DNA from: Exiguobacterium sp. s122
Lineage (GTDB): Bacteria > Bacillota > Bacilli > Exiguobacteriales > Exiguobacteriaceae
Assembly (NCBI RefSeq): GCF_018618475.1
Contig: NZ_JACSMD010000001.1
Span: 868,001-932,000 of the forward strand
Direction: 5' to 3'
DNA length: 64,000 nucleotides
The position numbers and the translations under genes are program-made. The notes beneath the pieces were generated by a model, which worked only from the letters and a program-made list of their open reading frames with translations, made no database searches and had not been told where the DNA came from. Every line of letters starts with the position of its first letter. The stretch's first letter is position 1. Below, in pieces: positions 19,277-26,632 of this stretch.

Positions 19277-20101
19277 ATGCCTGAATTACCTGAAGTGGAG
19301 ACCGTGTGTCGACGACTACGGCCATTCGTCTCCGGAAAAACAATCGAAACCGTCGACGTGCTCGACGCGAAAATCATCCGTGGCCACGAGCCGGAGCAGT
19401 TTGTGGCACATTTGCTCGGTGAGACGATCATCGATGTGGAACGGCGAGGAAAGTTTATCTTATTTAAGTTGACGCATGGGTATCTCGTCTCCCACTTGCG
19501 AATGGAAGGAAAATTCTTCCCTCATGACGAAAGAGTCAATCCGGTCAAACATTCCCATGTCATCTTCTCGTTCACGGACGGGTCGACCTTACATTATAAC
19601 GACGTCCGGAAATTCGGGACGATGGAGTTAAAGACGAATGAAGAGTTATTCGTCACACCGCCGTTGTCGCTACTCGCACTCGAACCGTTCGACCCGAATG
19701 TCACGGCCGAAGCGTTGCACAAACGGCTCAGCCGGATGAACGTGCGGGCCATCAAGACGGCGCTACTCGACCAATCCATTTTTGTCGGGCTCGGAAACAT
19801 TTATGTCGATGAGACACTTTTCAGAGCCGGGATCCATCCGACCCGACCGGCTGCTAGCCTATCGACGGTTGAAGTGGAAGCGGTACGCCAAGAAGCGATC
19901 GCTGTGTTGACCGAGGCGATTGAGCGGGGCGGAAGCACGATTCGAAGTTATACGAACCCGGACGGAGCGACCGGCACGTTCCAAGAGACGCTTTACGTGT
20001 ATGGACAGACCGGCAACCCGTGCCGCAAGTGCGGCCGACCGATTGAGAAGATGAAACTAGGTGGACGCGGCACGCATTACTGTCCACACTGCCAACAGTA
20101 A
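19277..20101 (+). CDS. mutM: Formamidopyrimidine-DNA glycosylase MutM (Fpg)
   Basis: This bifunctional glycosylase/AP lyase removes 8-oxoguanine and other oxidised purines. It is 274 residues with the catalytic N-terminus MPELPEVETV (Pro2 nucleophile, Glu3). The H2TH segment contains DQSIFVGLGNIYVDETLF, and the C-terminal zinc finger has CRKCGRP followed after 14 residues by CPHC. AGAAAGGA precedes the ATG. The position between polA and coaE is as in B. subtilis, joining repair synthesis and lesion removal in one transcript. Confidence 0.97.
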   Translation: MPELPEVETVCRRLRPFVSGKTIETVDVLDAKIIRGHEPEQFVAHLLGETIIDVERRGKFILFKLTHGYLVSHLRMEGKFFPHDERVNPVKHSHVIFSFTDGSTLHYNDVRKFGTMELKTNEELFVTPPLSLLALEPFDPNVTAEALHKRLSRMNVRAIKTALLDQSIFVGLGNIYVDETLFRAGIHPTRPAASLSTVEVEAVRQEAIAVLTEAIERGGSTIRSYTNPDGATGTFQETLYVYGQTGNPCRKCGRPIEKMKLGGRGTHYCPHCQQ

Positions 20102-20113
20102 GAGGTGGAGAAG

Positions 20114-20719
20114 ATGCTGAAGATTGGATTGACAGGTGGGATTGCGACCGGGAAGTCGACCGTCTCACGCTTGTTTCGAGAACGTAAGATCCCGATTATC
20201 GATGCCGATTTGATTGCCCGTGTGGTAATTGAACCGAACGGAAAAGCGTTCGCCGCAGTCCGTGAGGCATTCCCGAACTGTTTCAATGGAGATCAGTTGA
20301 ATCGTCCCGCGCTCGGACGAGAGATCTTTCATGATGATGCGAAGCGGCAACGGCTTAATCAACTGATGCACCCAGCCATCCGTGAAGAAATGGTCGAAGA
20401 ATTGAAACGGTATGAGGAAGCGGGAGAGATGGTCGTCATCTTTGATATCCCGCTCTTGTTCGAAGGGACGATGCGTGACCTGGTCGACTACACGGTCGTC
20501 GTCTACTGTCGGGAAGAGATTCAGTTGATGCGACTTATGGAACGGAACGGCTTGACGAAAGAAGAGGCGCTCGCAAGGATTCATGCCCAAATGCCAATTG
20601 AAGAGAAGAAGCAACAGGCTGATTTTTTAATCAATAACAACGGTGCGTTAGGCGATTTGTCAGCCCAAGTGACCCGCCTCGTCAAACAATTTGAAGACAT
20701 GAAAAAAGAAGGCGACTGA
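20114..20719 (+). CDS. coaE: Dephospho-CoA kinase CoaE
   Basis: This phosphorylates the 3'-hydroxyl of dephospho-CoA in the last step of CoA synthesis. The chosen ATG follows AGAGGTGG and gives 201 residues; a GTG at 20105 lies within the Shine-Dalgarno. The P-loop GLTGGIATGKST is at residues 5-16, DADLIAR follows, and VVIFDIPLLFEG holds the Walker-B-like region. RNGLTKEEALARI is the lid segment. It follows mutM by 12 bases and is closed by a terminator. Confidence 0.95.
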   Translation: MLKIGLTGGIATGKSTVSRLFRERKIPIIDADLIARVVIEPNGKAFAAVREAFPNCFNGDQLNRPALGREIFHDDAKRQRLNQLMHPAIREEMVEELKRYEEAGEMVVIFDIPLLFEGTMRDLVDYTVVVYCREEIQLMRLMERNGLTKEEALARIHAQMPIEEKKQQADFLINNNGALGDLSAQVTRLVKQFEDMKKEGD

Positions 20720-20735
20720 CGCCTCCTGATTGTGA

Positions 20736-20766
20736 AGACGCATCCTCACTGAGGATGCGTCTTTTT
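20736..20766 (+). terminator. Terminator of polA-mutM-coaE
   Basis: AGACGCATCCTCA and TGAGGATGCGTCT form a 13-bp stem with a single loop base, then TTTT. The T-run overlaps the end of the converging gene at 20765. Confidence 0.92.
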
Positions 20767-21247
20767 AATTAAGTGGGTCCGACTCGGGTTTGCCTTTCCG
20801 CCACGTGTCGTAAATGGCGCGCCCGTCACTCGGATGCCCGTTCGAATAGTAAATCGGGTAAAGCGAGAAGAACACATAGTAAAACGAGAAGTAAGCGAAC
20901 TGATACGTGTAAATACTCGGTTCGATTTCTCGAGTCAGAATGAAGCCGTTGACGAGCAGGATGCTCGACAAGTTAAAAATCGAACCTCCTGCGTAGACGA
21001 GACTTCGTGTCAGCCGATTGCTCACTTTCAAATCGGTGAATTGACACCAGGCATCATAGAAGTAGACGCGATTAAATTGCAATCGGCCGACTTTAAATAA
21101 TCTTTTTCCAGTTCCGATTTCCATATCAAGCGATCCGCCGAACAATTTCGCAAAAAAGAAATGTCCGAACTGATGGATCAATGTCACGATTGGCAAGATG
21201 ACGAAAAACGAGATGACAAATTTGTCTAAGTCGCCCCAACTAAACAT
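20765..21247 (-). CDS. M50-like (site-2 protease fold) membrane protein, catalytic Glu replaced
   Basis: This 160-residue membrane protein resembles the small M50 metallopeptidases of Bacillales. The first zinc motif, usually HExxH followed by FAKLFGG, reads IHQFGHFFFAKLFGG: both histidines are kept but the catalytic glutamate is glutamine (codon CAG). A second motif near the C-terminus, NGHPSDGRAI, keeps the conserved DG. Three or four hydrophobic stretches are present. AAGGAG stands about nine bases before the ATG. It could be a non-catalytic homologue, perhaps with a binding role. It lies between coaE and gapB on the opposite strand, and no partner is evident. Confidence 0.75.
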   Translation of the reverse strand: MFSWGDLDKFVISFFVILPIVTLIHQFGHFFFAKLFGGSLDMEIGTGKRLFKVGRLQFNRVYFYDAWCQFTDLKVSNRLTRSLVYAGGSIFNLSSILLVNGFILTREIEPSIYTYQFAYFSFYYVFFSLYPIYYSNGHPSDGRAIYDTWRKGKPESDPLN

Positions 21248-21339
21248 AGAACATTGCTCCTTTCCAAGCTCTAGAACGCATTTCCCTCTTTTCTGAAACT
21301 AAAACTGTAAAAAAGTGAAAGAAATGTGACGATTGATAG

Positions 21340-21368
21340 TGAAAACGCTTCCAAATATCCGTTATAAT
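21340..21368 (+). promoter_or_regulatory. gapB promoter overlapped by a cre-like site
   Basis: TATAAT (21363-21368) is a perfect -10. TGAAAACGCTTCCA (21340-21353) matches the CcpA cre consensus TGWNANCGNTNWCA with one mismatch and covers the -35 position. Repression in the presence of glucose would fit a gluconeogenic gapB; in B. subtilis gapB is repressed mainly by CcpN. Confidence 0.6.
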
Positions 21369-21401
21369 GGTGTCGTAACGCAGAAAAAAGGGGGAACTAG
21401 A

Positions 21402-22433
21402 ATGGGGACGAAAGTGGCGATCAATGGATTTGGACGAATCGGGAGAATGGTATTTCGGAAATTGATGCTCGAAGGGCGGCACGATGTCGTGGCCATTAAC
21501 GCGAGCTACCCGGCTGAGACGCTGGCACACTTAATTAAACATGATACGGTTCACGGTCCGTTCGGCTTGACGGTACGCGCGCATGGGGATGCGCTCATCG
21601 TCGATGGAAAGCGAATCGAGCTCGTGTCTGAACGTGATCCAGAGAAGTTGCCGTGGGGGGACCTTGGTATCGAAATCGTCATTGAAGCGACTGGAAAATT
21701 CAATTCAGACGTCGGCGCGTCGAAGCATTTGACGGCCGGCGCGAAAAAAGTCATTTTGACGGCACCAGGGAAAGGGGACGTCCGGACGATCGTGATGGGT
21801 GTCAATGACCGGGAGTACACGCCGGAGCATGACCATATCATCTCAAACGCATCATGTACGACGAACTGTCTCGGGCCGGTCGTCAAAGTCCTCGATTCGA
21901 CGTTTGGAATCGAGACGGGGCTCGTGACGACGGTACATGCGTACACGAACGACCAAAACAATATCGACAATCCACATAAAGATTTACGCCGGGCCCGTGC
22001 TTGTGGTACTTCCATTATACCGACGTCGACCGGGGCCGCGAAAGCGATTGGGCTCGTGTTACCTGAACTTCAAGGCAAACTGAACGGGATGGCGCTCCGA
22101 GTGCCGACGCCGAACGTCTCGCTCGTCGACCTTGTCGTCGAATTGCGTCGGGACGTAACGGTCGACGAAGTGAACGAAGCGTTCGGACGTGCAGCCCATG
22201 GAGAGATGACCGGGATCCTCGGTGTCTCGACTGAACCGCTTGTCTCGATTGACTTCAATGGCGATGAGCGCTCGTCCATCATCGATGCGGATTCGACGAT
22301 GGTAATTGGAGGGAACCACGTCAAAGTACTCGCATGGTACGACAACGAATGGGGCTATTCATGCCGTGTCGTCGATTTATTGGACATGGTCGCGAGCTAC
22401 CTTCAAATCGGTCAACAAGAAACCCACGCTTGA
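21402..22433 (+). CDS. gapB: Glyceraldehyde-3-phosphate dehydrogenase, GapB type
   Basis: This interconverts glyceraldehyde 3-phosphate and 1,3-bisphosphoglycerate. At 343 residues, with start [20 protein letters not shown] after AGGGGGA, it is most likely the NADP-preferring gluconeogenic form because of its position next to speD and nrdR, as in B. subtilis, and its cre-like site. The catalytic Cys is in [12 protein letters not shown], and the catalytic His in [22 protein letters not shown] closes the family signature. Cofactor preference is inferred from context, not proved by sequence. No strong terminator separates it from the speD promoter. Confidence 0.9.
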   Translation: MGTKVAINGFGRIGRMVFRKLMLEGRHDVVAINASYPAETLAHLIKHDTVHGPFGLTVRAHGDALIVDGKRIELVSERDPEKLPWGDLGIEIVIEATGKFNSDVGASKHLTAGAKKVILTAPGKGDVRTIVMGVNDREYTPEHDHIISNASCTTNCLGPVVKVLDSTFGIETGLVTTVHAYTNDQNNIDNPHKDLRRARACGTSIIPTSTGAAKAIGLVLPELQGKLNGMALRVPTPNVSLVDLVVELRRDVTVDEVNEAFGRAAHGEMTGILGVSTEPLVSIDFNGDERSSIIDADSTMVIGGNHVKVLAWYDNEWGYSCRVVDLLDMVASYLQIGQQETHA

Positions 22434-22481
22434 AAAAATATATTTAACGAAAAATATTTTTAAAGAAATGAAACAAATGTC

Positions 22482-22538
22482 TTGTAACGACGTCCCAAAC
22501 ACGATACACTCTAACTCGTGAACTTCAATTGGTCTGAC
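22482..22538 (+). promoter_or_regulatory. speD promoter and ATTGGTCTGAC motif
   Basis: TTGTAA (22482-22487) and TACACT (22505-22510) are spaced by exactly 17 bases. At 22528-22538, just after the expected transcription start, is ATTGGTCTGAC, identical to the half-operator upstream of the GntR gene; it continues as AAA, giving TGGTCTGACAA. Confidence 0.65.
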
Positions 22539-22554
22539 AAACGCAACTTAAAGG

Positions 22555-22654
22555 GTTAGGACCTCTCTGGACTAACTTGCCCCCGTGGTTGTGGGCGATT
22601 CAGGCACAAAGTGAGTGAACATCAACTACTTTGAGACCATTGATGTAAAGGGGG
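22555..22654 (+). other. Structured speD leader with competing helices
   Basis: The leader of about 148 bases has several helices: GTTAG/CTAAC (22555-22559, 22572-22576), GCCC/GGGC (22579-22582, 22593-22596), and ACATCAA/TTGATGT (22619-22625, 22640-22646) directly before the Shine-Dalgarno AAAGGGGG. CAAAGT (22607-22612) can instead pair with ACTTTG (22628-22633) inside the last hairpin. CCCCC (22580-22584) is complementary to the Shine-Dalgarno G-run. It matches no riboswitch class I know. Confidence 0.45.
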
Positions 22655-22664
22655 ATCCACTAAT

Positions 22665-23051
22665 ATGGATACTATGGGACGTCACATTATTACAGAACTT
22701 TGGGAGTGCAATCCCGACAAATTGAACGATATCGACTACATCGAGCGCTTGTTCGTCGATGCAGCACTTCGCTCGGGCGCTGAAGTCCGTGAAGTTGCTT
22801 TCCACAAATTCGCGCCACACGGTGTGAGTGGAGTCGTGATCATCTCAGAATCGCATTTGACGATTCACAGCTTCCCGGAACATGGCTACGCATCAGTCGA
22901 TGTGTTCACATGTGGGGACCGCATTGATCCTGCTACAGCGTCACAGTACATCGCTGAAGGTTTGGACGCAAAAGTGCGTGAAGACGTCAAACTTGATCGT
23001 GGAATGGGACCGATCCGTGTTCCTGAAGCACAAGTTGCAATCAGCAAATAA
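22665..23051 (+). CDS. speD: S-adenosylmethionine decarboxylase proenzyme SpeD
   Basis: This decarboxylates S-adenosylmethionine to supply aminopropyl groups for spermidine synthesis. The 128-residue proenzyme (126 in B. subtilis) cleaves itself at the Glu-Ser bond in [18 protein letters not shown], turning the serine into the pyruvoyl cofactor. The conserved catalytic His and the Cys in VDVFTCGD are present. No spermidine synthase gene lies in this window. It stands alone between its own promoter and terminator, with a long structured leader. Confidence 0.97.
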   Translation: MDTMGRHIITELWECNPDKLNDIDYIERLFVDAALRSGAEVREVAFHKFAPHGVSGVVIISESHLTIHSFPEHGYASVDVFTCGDRIDPATASQYIAEGLDAKVREDVKLDRGMGPIRVPEAQVAISK

Positions 23052-23068
23052 TTCGATTGACTCTTTGA

Positions 23069-23100
23069 GGCTGGCCGATTTTCGGTCAGCCCTTTTATTT
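23069..23100 (+). terminator. Terminator of speD
   Basis: GGCTGGCCGA and TCGGTCAGCC form a 10-bp stem (one G-T) with a three-base loop, followed by CTTTTATTT. Confidence 0.85.
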
Positions 23101-23162
23101 GTTTTGTTAACGCCTTAATTTTGATATGCTTAACGTATATAAATGAGTTGTTGAGGTGGAAA

Positions 23163-23531
23163 ATGGGAGTATTCGATAAGTTTCAAACACATATCCAAAC
23201 AGATGATTCGCATAAACAAGAAGCGTTGCGCACCCGTTACTATGCCGCGTCTCCGAACGCCGTATTGAAGTGGCTCGATGAGAGAATTCAGTCAGAAGGG
23301 CAGACGGTCCGTCGCGTCGACTCGGAACGTGGAGAACTTGCCTTCACAGGTGACGGATGGGATGCCCTCGCGACCGTCATTCAAGTCGATGGCGGACGGA
23401 CGGCGGTCGACTTTACGCTAAACCGTGACAGCCGCTTCGGTTCAGACCTTCACCAAATCGTTGTGACGTATTATGAAGCGTTGCGACAAAAGTTCCCGCT
23501 CCGAGCTATCGGAAACCAAACTGTTGAATGA
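23163..23531 (+). CDS. Conserved-looking hypothetical protein (122 aa)
   Basis: I do not recognise this family. The protein is cytosolic, 122 residues, beginning MGVFDKFQTHIQTDDSHKQE. A helix (YAASPNAVLKWLDERIQSE) is followed by alternating strands (TVRRVDSERGELAFTGDGW, ALATVIQVDGGRTAVDFTL), suggesting a small alpha/beta domain. GAGGTGG precedes the ATG. A promoter-like TTTGTT-N16-TATGCT lies just upstream. It ends 15 bases before nrdR, with nrdR's Shine-Dalgarno in between, so the two are probably co-transcribed. No function is proposed. Confidence 0.65.
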   Translation: MGVFDKFQTHIQTDDSHKQEALRTRYYAASPNAVLKWLDERIQSEGQTVRRVDSERGELAFTGDGWDALATVIQVDGGRTAVDFTLNRDSRFGSDLHQIVVTYYEALRQKFPLRAIGNQTVE

Positions 23532-23546
23532 TAAGGAGGCTTGAGC

Positions 23547-24014
23547 ATGCGTTGTCCTAAATGTGATCATAACGGAACGAGGGTGCTCGACTCCCGTCCT
23601 GTTCAGGATTTTTATTCGATTCGCCGCCGTCGAGAATGTGAAGCGTGTGGTTATCGATTTACGACGTTTGAGACGGTCGAGCAAACACCGCTCATCATCG
23701 TCAAGAAAGACGGCAACCGAGAAGAGTTCAGTCGCGAGAAAGTGCTTCGCGGCATCATTCGTGCCTGTGAGAAACGCCCGGTCACGCTCGAACAGCTCGA
23801 AGGCGTTGTCACGAAAGTCGAACAACAGCTACGTGCCCTCGGTCAGTCCGAGATTCCGAGTGAACAAGTCGGCGAACTCGTTATGAACGAACTGGCCCGC
23901 GTCGACGAAGTGGCGTACGTCCGTTTCGCCTCGGTGTATCGTCAATTCAAAGACATTTCCGTGTTCTTTAAAGAGCTAGAAGATTTAATGAAGCAAGAAA
24001 AATCGACCAACTAA
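23547..24014 (+). CDS. nrdR: Transcriptional repressor NrdR
   Basis: This ATP/dATP-sensing zinc repressor controls ribonucleotide reductase genes. The protein is 155 residues from the ATG seven bases after AAGGAGG. The zinc ribbon has CPKC at the start and CEACGYRF near residue 31-38. The ATP-cone domain follows ([22 protein letters not shown]-type, key part [13 protein letters not shown]). The length and both domains are canonical. No ribonucleotide reductase gene or NrdR box was noticed in this window. Its stop codon is part of a terminator stem. Confidence 0.97.
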   Translation: MRCPKCDHNGTRVLDSRPVQDFYSIRRRRECEACGYRFTTFETVEQTPLIIVKKDGNREEFSREKVLRGIIRACEKRPVTLEQLEGVVTKVEQQLRALGQSEIPSEQVGELVMNELARVDEVAYVRFASVYRQFKDISVFFKELEDLMKQEKSTN

Positions 24015-24039
24015 GGGCGGCCTTCTGGTCGTCCTTTTT
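24014..24039 (+). terminator. Terminator overlapping the nrdR stop, before dnaB
   Basis: AGGGCGGCC and GGTCGTCCT pair over 9 bp (two G-T) with a TTCT loop and then TTTT. It lies only 16 bases before the dnaB start, where no promoter is seen downstream of it, so dnaB-dnaI probably depend on read-through. Confidence 0.65.
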
Positions 24040-24054
24040 CAGGGGAGAATCGTT

Positions 24055-25407
24055 ATGGAAAAAGAACGGACCATCTTTGGGACCGATGAACTGCTCATCA
24101 TGAGCACAGGGCTCGTGGATCGCGAGTCCTATCAATCGCTCTATCATTTGTATCAACCGGTCATTGGGGTCAAAGCGCTCGCGCTCTATCAGACATTTTG
24201 GAGCGAATTGAAGCCTGGTAAAATGAAATCGAATTATATGTCACATAGCGCGCTGTGTGAAATGCTCGAGTATTCGATTAACGAGCTGACGGACAGCCTG
24301 TTCCGACTCGAAGCCATTGGACTCGTCCGGACGTATAAGACGAAAGACGCCCGCGTCACACAATACGTCTATCAGTTGCGGGTCCCGCTCGCACCGCACA
24401 CCTTCTTAAATGACGGCCTATTGTCGAGTTTCCTCTTCTATAAAGTAGGAGAGGTCCGCTTCAAACAGTTGCAAGGCCGGTTCACGATCGACCCGCTCCC
24501 GGCGGGCATCGTCGAAGTGACGAAGGACTTTAATGAAGTGTTCGACGTCAAAGGCGTCAACCATATGGCGTTCACGCAAAAGAACTACGAGAAGCCCGAT
24601 CGCGCGAAAATCGAAATCAACTATACGTTCGATATGGATATCGTCAAAAAATTGACGAACTTCCCGGTCGGCTTCTTCACGAAAAAGCTGGACGAGACGA
24701 TCACGAAACTCGCCTATGTATCTCAAATCGATGAAGAGTTGATGGCCGAGATGCTTAAGGAGTATTTCGTCCATGAAGCGTACTTGCCGCTCAGTGAACA
24801 AGAGAAGCGAGACGGCTGTCGCCAAATGGTGCTACAGTTGAAGAAGAAACAGACGCGGCATCGAAAAGCGAAGGCGAACGAGTTGACGAAGACAGACATC
24901 GGGGACTTGCACGACCCAGACGTGATGGAGACGGCACATCCACATCAATACGTGTCGACCCTCCGGAAGACACCGCAGTTATCGAAGAGCGACGAACAAC
25001 TCGTCATCGAGATGGTCGATACGCTCGGACTCGCCCCAGGTGTCATTAATGCACTGTTCTATTACTGTATCGAAGTGAAGAAGCAGACGCGTTTGAGCGA
25101 GAATTACGTGATGCGCATCGCCACGAGCTGGAAGACGGCCGGCTATGTCCATGCGAAAGACGCACTCGATCAGGAAGCGACACAGGACGCCTTGATCGAG
25201 AAAAAACAACAAAAGCGGGAGAGCGTGCAACGGACGACGGTCGGCTCGCGGCGAAAAACGCAACAGACCGAACTGCCGAAATGGCTTGAAGAGGATGCAA
25301 AAGAACAACGATCATACGATCAGAAACGAAAACAAGAGCTCGAGGCGTCGGTGCCAGATGATGCCGAACTCGTCAAGTTGCTCAATGAATTGAAAGAGAA
25401 AGGATGA
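24055..25407 (+). CDS. dnaB: Replication initiation and membrane attachment protein DnaB
   Basis: This is the Bacillus-type helicase loader DnaB (not the helicase), which acts after DnaD at oriC and at restart sites. The protein is 450 residues; AGGGGAG precedes the ATG. The N-terminal winged-helix region begins FGTDELLIMSTGLVDRESY. A DnaD-like C-terminal domain lies at about residues 310-380 (LVIEMVDTLGLAPGVINALFYYCIEVKKQT in the DnaD/DnaB_2 style, key YYCIEVKKQ), with a basic tail. The last codons overlap the dnaI start region, and the pair nrdR-dnaB-dnaI is conserved in Bacillales. Confidence 0.93.
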   Translation: MEKERTIFGTDELLIMSTGLVDRESYQSLYHLYQPVIGVKALALYQTFWSELKPGKMKSNYMSHSALCEMLEYSINELTDSLFRLEAIGLVRTYKTKDARVTQYVYQLRVPLAPHTFLNDGLLSSFLFYKVGEVRFKQLQGRFTIDPLPAGIVEVTKDFNEVFDVKGVNHMAFTQKNYEKPDRAKIEINYTFDMDIVKKLTNFPVGFFTKKLDETITKLAYVSQIDEELMAEMLKEYFVHEAYLPLSEQEKRDGCRQMVLQLKKKQTRHRKAKANELTKTDIGDLHDPDVMETAHPHQYVSTLRKTPQLSKSDEQLVIEMVDTLGLAPGVINALFYYCIEVKKQTRLSENYVMRIATSWKTAGYVHAKDALDQEATQDALIEKKQQKRESVQRTTVGSRRKTQQTELPKWLEEDAKEQRSYDQKRKQELEASVPDDAELVKLLNELKEKG

Positions 25408-25412
25408 GGGAC

Positions 25413-26327
25413 ATGGAACGTATCAATCAGACGCTCGCCCAGATGATGAATCGAAAAGAAGTCCGGGAAGCGTACGAGTCGATTCGTCGACGCACCCTCG
25501 ACCATCCCGGGGTCATAGCCTTTTTGAAGGCGCACCCAGAACTAGATGAGGCGGCAATTCAGCTCGGCTTCACGAAACTGAGTGAATTTGCCGAACAGAT
25601 GGACGGCAACGTGCTCATCGAAGCGAATGCCGTCATTCCCGGCCATCAGCCTGTCCTCTATGTCGATCTCGGACAAGTCGCGATCCGTTACGAAGAGACG
25701 GTCAAACATCGTCAAGCCCGCCGGCAAAAAGAGATGGACCGGAAATTCAAGAGTCTCTTCTTGCCGGAAGAAGTGCGGGAAGCGAGCTTCGAATCGTTCG
25801 ATTGGTCGGATGACGCACGAAAGATCGCACTTCGTGAGGCGATGCGGTTCGTCTCCGGGATGAAGACGAGACAAAAAGTGAACGGGCTATATTTACATGG
25901 CAGCTTCGGCGTCGGGAAGACGTATTTGCTCGCGGCCATCGCCAACGAGTTGAAAGTGGCGGACATCGAGACGATTCTCGTTCATGCCCCAGGTTTCGTT
26001 TCAGAGGCGAAACGGAAAATTCGGACCGATTCCTTCGACTCGTTTTTGACTTCGTTCCAACATGTGCCCGTACTGTTGATTGATGACATCGGAGCCGAGG
26101 CGATCAGCCCGTGGGTACGAGACGAGCTATTCGGCATCATCTTGCAGTACCGAATGATGCACCGATTGCCGACGCTCTATAGCTCGAACTTTAGTGGTGA
26201 AGAGCTCGAGACCCATTTCTCGATTGATGGTTCACCACAGAACAAGATGAAAGCACAACGGCTCATGCAACGCATCTCGACGACAACGACGCAAATCGAG
26301 TTAAAAGGTGAAAATCGTCGTCGGTAA
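25413..26327 (+). CDS. dnaI: Primosomal protein DnaI, helicase loader lacking the zinc cysteines
   Basis: This AAA+ ATPase loads the replicative helicase DnaC with DnaB and DnaD. The protein is 304 residues from ATG 25413, eight bases after AAAGGA; an ATG at 25404 overlaps the dnaB stop. The ATPase domain has Walker A GSFGVGKTY near residue 165 and Walker B VLLIDDIGAE near 220, with SSNFSGEELE as the sensor region. In B. subtilis the N-terminal domain binds zinc through a cysteine cluster. Here the aligned stretch (EQMDGNVLIEANAVIPGHQP, then RYEETVKHRQ) has no cysteine at all. Confidence 0.94.
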   Translation: MERINQTLAQMMNRKEVREAYESIRRRTLDHPGVIAFLKAHPELDEAAIQLGFTKLSEFAEQMDGNVLIEANAVIPGHQPVLYVDLGQVAIRYEETVKHRQARRQKEMDRKFKSLFLPEEVREASFESFDWSDDARKIALREAMRFVSGMKTRQKVNGLYLHGSFGVGKTYLLAAIANELKVADIETILVHAPGFVSEAKRKIRTDSFDSFLTSFQHVPVLLIDDIGAEAISPWVRDELFGIILQYRMMHRLPTLYSSNFSGEELETHFSIDGSPQNKMKAQRLMQRISTTTTQIELKGENRRR

Positions 26328-26331
26328 AGGA

Positions 26332-26360
26332 TTGTATTTCTCGAACGGGTTGACTATACT
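26332..26360 (+). promoter_or_regulatory. Promoter of the thrS T-box leader
   Basis: TTGTAT (26332-26337) and TATACT (26355-26360) are separated by 17 bases, directly after dnaI. Transcription would begin near 26367. Confidence 0.75.
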
Positions 26361-26366
26361 AATAGC

Positions 26367-26608
26367 ATATATTGGATGCAATGACAGAGGACATGAGACG
26401 TCGTCACGGGTTTCAAAGCGAGGGAAGGTTGGTGAGAGCTTCCTAGACACGCCGAACGCCTTACTCCCTCCGAGCACCGCACGGGTCAATCGTGCGGCGA
26501 GTCACACTCGTTATCGTGTGTTCGAGCCAAGTGAAAGCTTGGGAACGAGGGTGGTACCACGAGAATCAAAGCTCGTCCCTTTCATAGGGATGGGCTTTTT
26601 TTATTTTT
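26367..26608 (+). ncRNA. T-box leader of thrS
   Basis: The T-box sequence AGGGTGGTACCACG is at 26548-26561. Upstream, AGCGAGGGAAGG and GGTTGGTGAGAG are typical of the stem I apical part. Downstream, AGCTCGTCCCT (26570-26580) and AGGGATGGGCT (26586-26596) form the terminator, followed by a long T-run. Uncharged tRNA-Thr would favour the antiterminator. The specifier is not certain: ACT at 26463-26465 and ACC at 26476-26478 are candidates, both threonine codons. Confidence 0.93.
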
Positions 26609-26632
26609 TTATGAAAAGAGAGGGGAAGTTAC

